DNA of 51,422 nucleotides, from the NCBI GenBank assembly GCA_012519115.1, contig JAAYQW010000006.1, positions 1-51,422 on the forward strand. Direction: 5' to 3'. The translations under genes and the position numbers were made by a program. Positions 50,228-51,422 of this stretch are shown piece by piece (the first letter of the stretch is position 1; every line of letters starts with the position of its first letter). The notes under the pieces were generated by a model, which searched no databases, was not told where the DNA came from, and was given only the letters and a program-made list of their open reading frames with translations. The DNA is from Spirochaetales bacterium (GTDB lineage: Bacteria > Spirochaetota > Spirochaetia > Sphaerochaetales > Sphaerochaetaceae).

Positions 50228-50989
50228 GTGTCTGATAAGAAGTTTGACAAGTTCATTTCACTGCTGGAACGATCGAAATCCACCGTAGCCTTGACCGGAG
50301 CAGGAGTATCGACATTCAGCGGAATCCCTGATTTTCGCTCCAGCGACGGAATATATTCAAAACAATACAAACATCTCAGCGTCGAAGAGGTCATCTCCCT
50401 TCCGCTCTTCAAGCGGAATCCGGAGATCTTCTACTCCTGGGCGAAGGACGAGTGGTATGACCTCACCGAATTCGAGCCCTCGATCGTCCACATCGCCTTG
50501 GCGAAGCTTGAAGCGGCCGGAAAGCTTGATGGCCTGTATACCCAAAACATCGATATGCTTCATACCAAGGCGGGAAGCAAGGAGGTCTATGAGCTCCATG
50601 GCAGCGTGGCCCGCCACTATTGCACCTCCTGCAACGCCTCCTATCCGTTCGATGAAGTCTACACCACGGTAAAAAGCGGATCCGTTCCCATATGCAAGAG
50701 ATGCAGGGGAGTCATCAAGCCGGATATCGTGTTCTATGGGGAGAATCTGAACAATTCCTTGCTGACTCGGGCGTATAACGCCTTCGCGACAGCCGATCTG
50801 GCAATTTCGCTCGGAACATCGTTGATCGTTCAGCCGGTGGCTTCCTTGGTCTACACGACGATAAGCCGGGGAGGGGAGCTGGTCATCGTGAATCGCCAAA
50901 GCACTCCCTACGACAGAAATGCCGCCGTCCGGTTCGATGATCTGAAGGAGTTCAGCGAAGCACTTCTTGTATATCTTGAAGCCCGCTGA
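50228..50989 (+). CDS. cobB: NAD-dependent protein deacylase, sirtuin
   Basis: A 253-residue Sir2 protein that removes acyl groups from lysines with NAD+. Motifs: LTGAGVSTFSGIPDFRSSDG (NAD loop), YTQNIDMLHTKAG, ELHGSVARHYCTSC (catalytic His), the zinc Cys4 (CTSC ... CKRC) and KPDIVFYGENL, LGTSLIVQPVA. The residues after FRS and the Cys spacing fit prokaryotic class sirtuins. GTG 50228 is the start, one base after the miaB stop, with GAGAGG upstream. Third gene of the folD operon. Confidence 0.93.
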   Translation: MSDKKFDKFISLLERSKSTVALTGAGVSTFSGIPDFRSSDGIYSKQYKHLSVEEVISLPLFKRNPEIFYSWAKDEWYDLTEFEPSIVHIALAKLEAAGKLDGLYTQNIDMLHTKAGSKEVYELHGSVARHYCTSCNASYPFDEVYTTVKSGSVPICKRCRGVIKPDIVFYGENLNNSLLTRAYNAFATADLAISLGTSLIVQPVASLVYTTISRGGELVIVNRQSTPYDRNAAVRFDDLKEFSEALLVYLEAR

Positions 50990-50997
50990 TTGACCAC

Positions 50998-51026
50998 TTG
51001 TCGTTTGTAATCCGCTTCAGTATACT
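50998..51026 (+). promoter_or_regulatory. Promoter of ssrA, -10 inside a 14-bp palindrome
   Basis: TTGTCG (50998-51003), 17-base spacer, TATACT (51021-51026). The -10 is embedded in the perfect palindrome TTCAGTATACTGAA (51016-51029). The expected start is near 51033, 13 bases before the mature tmRNA. Confidence 0.65.
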
Positions 51027-51045
51027 GAAAACACCAGAATACCTC

Positions 51046-51422
51046 GGGGGTGTTCCGGTTTCGACTGGTGGTAGATCAGGTCAATGGCTGCAAGCGGAGC
51101 GCCAACTCCTTAAACTAGCAACCAATTTAACTGCCAAACGTGAAGACGAAGATTTCGTCGCCGAAGCAGAATTCGCTCTCGCGGCCTAACAGTCCGACAG
51201 CGAACAGGGCCGGGAACCTGCCGCTCTTAAGGCTCGGTTACCTGTAACAACAAGGGCTTACCCGACTCAACGCCTATGGGGGAAGGGAACAATCAAGTAG
51301 GCTGGAAGAGCCGGATGGAGGTCGATGGCCGTACCTGCTCTTCGAGAACAAAACCACCGACTAAGCTTGTAGATGTCATTGGATGGCACATTAGGACGGG
51401 GGTTCGAATCCCCCCACCTCCA
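51046..51422 (+). ncRNA. ssrA: Transfer-messenger RNA (tmRNA)
   Basis: tmRNA rescues stalled ribosomes. The 5' acceptor strand GGGGGTG (51046-51052) pairs with CACCTCC before the last base, and the T-arm GGGGG-TTCGAAT-CCCCC lies at the 3' end; TTCCGGTTTCGACTGG is the conserved 5' part. The tag frame reads GCC at 51133 to TAA at 51187-51189: AKREDEDFVAEAEFALAA, 18 residues, ending in the ALAA proteolysis signal. The resume codon GCC follows TAACT. The window ends at the discriminator A, so CCA and anything beyond is not seen. The length without CCA is 377 bases. Confidence 0.95.

Overview
The window is a dense, mostly housekeeping stretch of a Gram-negative bacterial chromosome, most likely a spirochaete of the Sphaerochaeta/Treponema group. 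The lineage call rests on gene content I recognise: a V-type ATPase operon in the order E - DUF2764-like - A - B - D - I - K, a uvrA gene followed by an LptD/OstA-like outer-membrane protein, a TP0733-like beta-barrel, a uracil phosphoribosyltransferase with a long N-terminal extension, and a phoH-7TM-HD-ybeY-corC block. Base composition looks near 50% GC. The genus is an inference. No flagellar or rRNA genes are present.

Layout. 1-2920 is a mobile-element scar: a frameshifted IS21-family istA with an istB cut by the window edge, abutting remnants of at least one other IS21-like element with about 22-bp end repeats. 2923-6800 (minus strand) holds a Gfo/Idh/MocA oxidoreductase and a btuFCD vitamin B12 importer behind a clear cobalamin riboswitch. 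6835-8377 is rnhA plus a two-gene chromate-type transporter. 8346-9979 (minus) is a TPR lipoprotein and a UPRT. 10223-19681 carries adk-guaB, tRNA-Val, yggS, a small exported protein, an RluA-family pseudouridine synthase, rsgA-mutS2 and udp, with a metallo-hydrolase and a pentapeptide-repeat gene on the other strand. 20048 (minus) is a RAYT-like protein lacking the HUH motif. 20169-27265 is the V-ATPase operon, closed by a terminator that lies inside the 3' end of ogt. Then follow a YhcH-like gene, ispG-uvrA-lptD, ybeZ-pgpH-ybeY-corC, the glycolytic run gap-pgk-tpiA-secG, a flavodoxin-like gene, a PpiC-type isomerase, nusB-map-phosphoribosyltransferase, two minus-strand envelope genes, folD-miaB-cobB, and the tmRNA gene ssrA at the right edge.

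Main observation. Six genes lack a Shine-Dalgarno and have a sigma70-type promoter ending six or seven bases before the ATG (pattern TANNNT-N6/7-ATG), so their mRNAs should be leaderless: rnhA, yggS, the pentapeptide gene, rsgA, ogt and the YhcH-like gene. Four of them form two divergent pairs (15552/15616 and 27756/27821) that share or overlap a single -35 hexamer, packing two promoters into 63-64 bp. In the ogt pair the shared -35 is the palindrome TTGCAA and both start codons lie exactly 32.5 bp from its centre. This looks like a recurrent, mutually exclusive, leaderless divergent promoter module.
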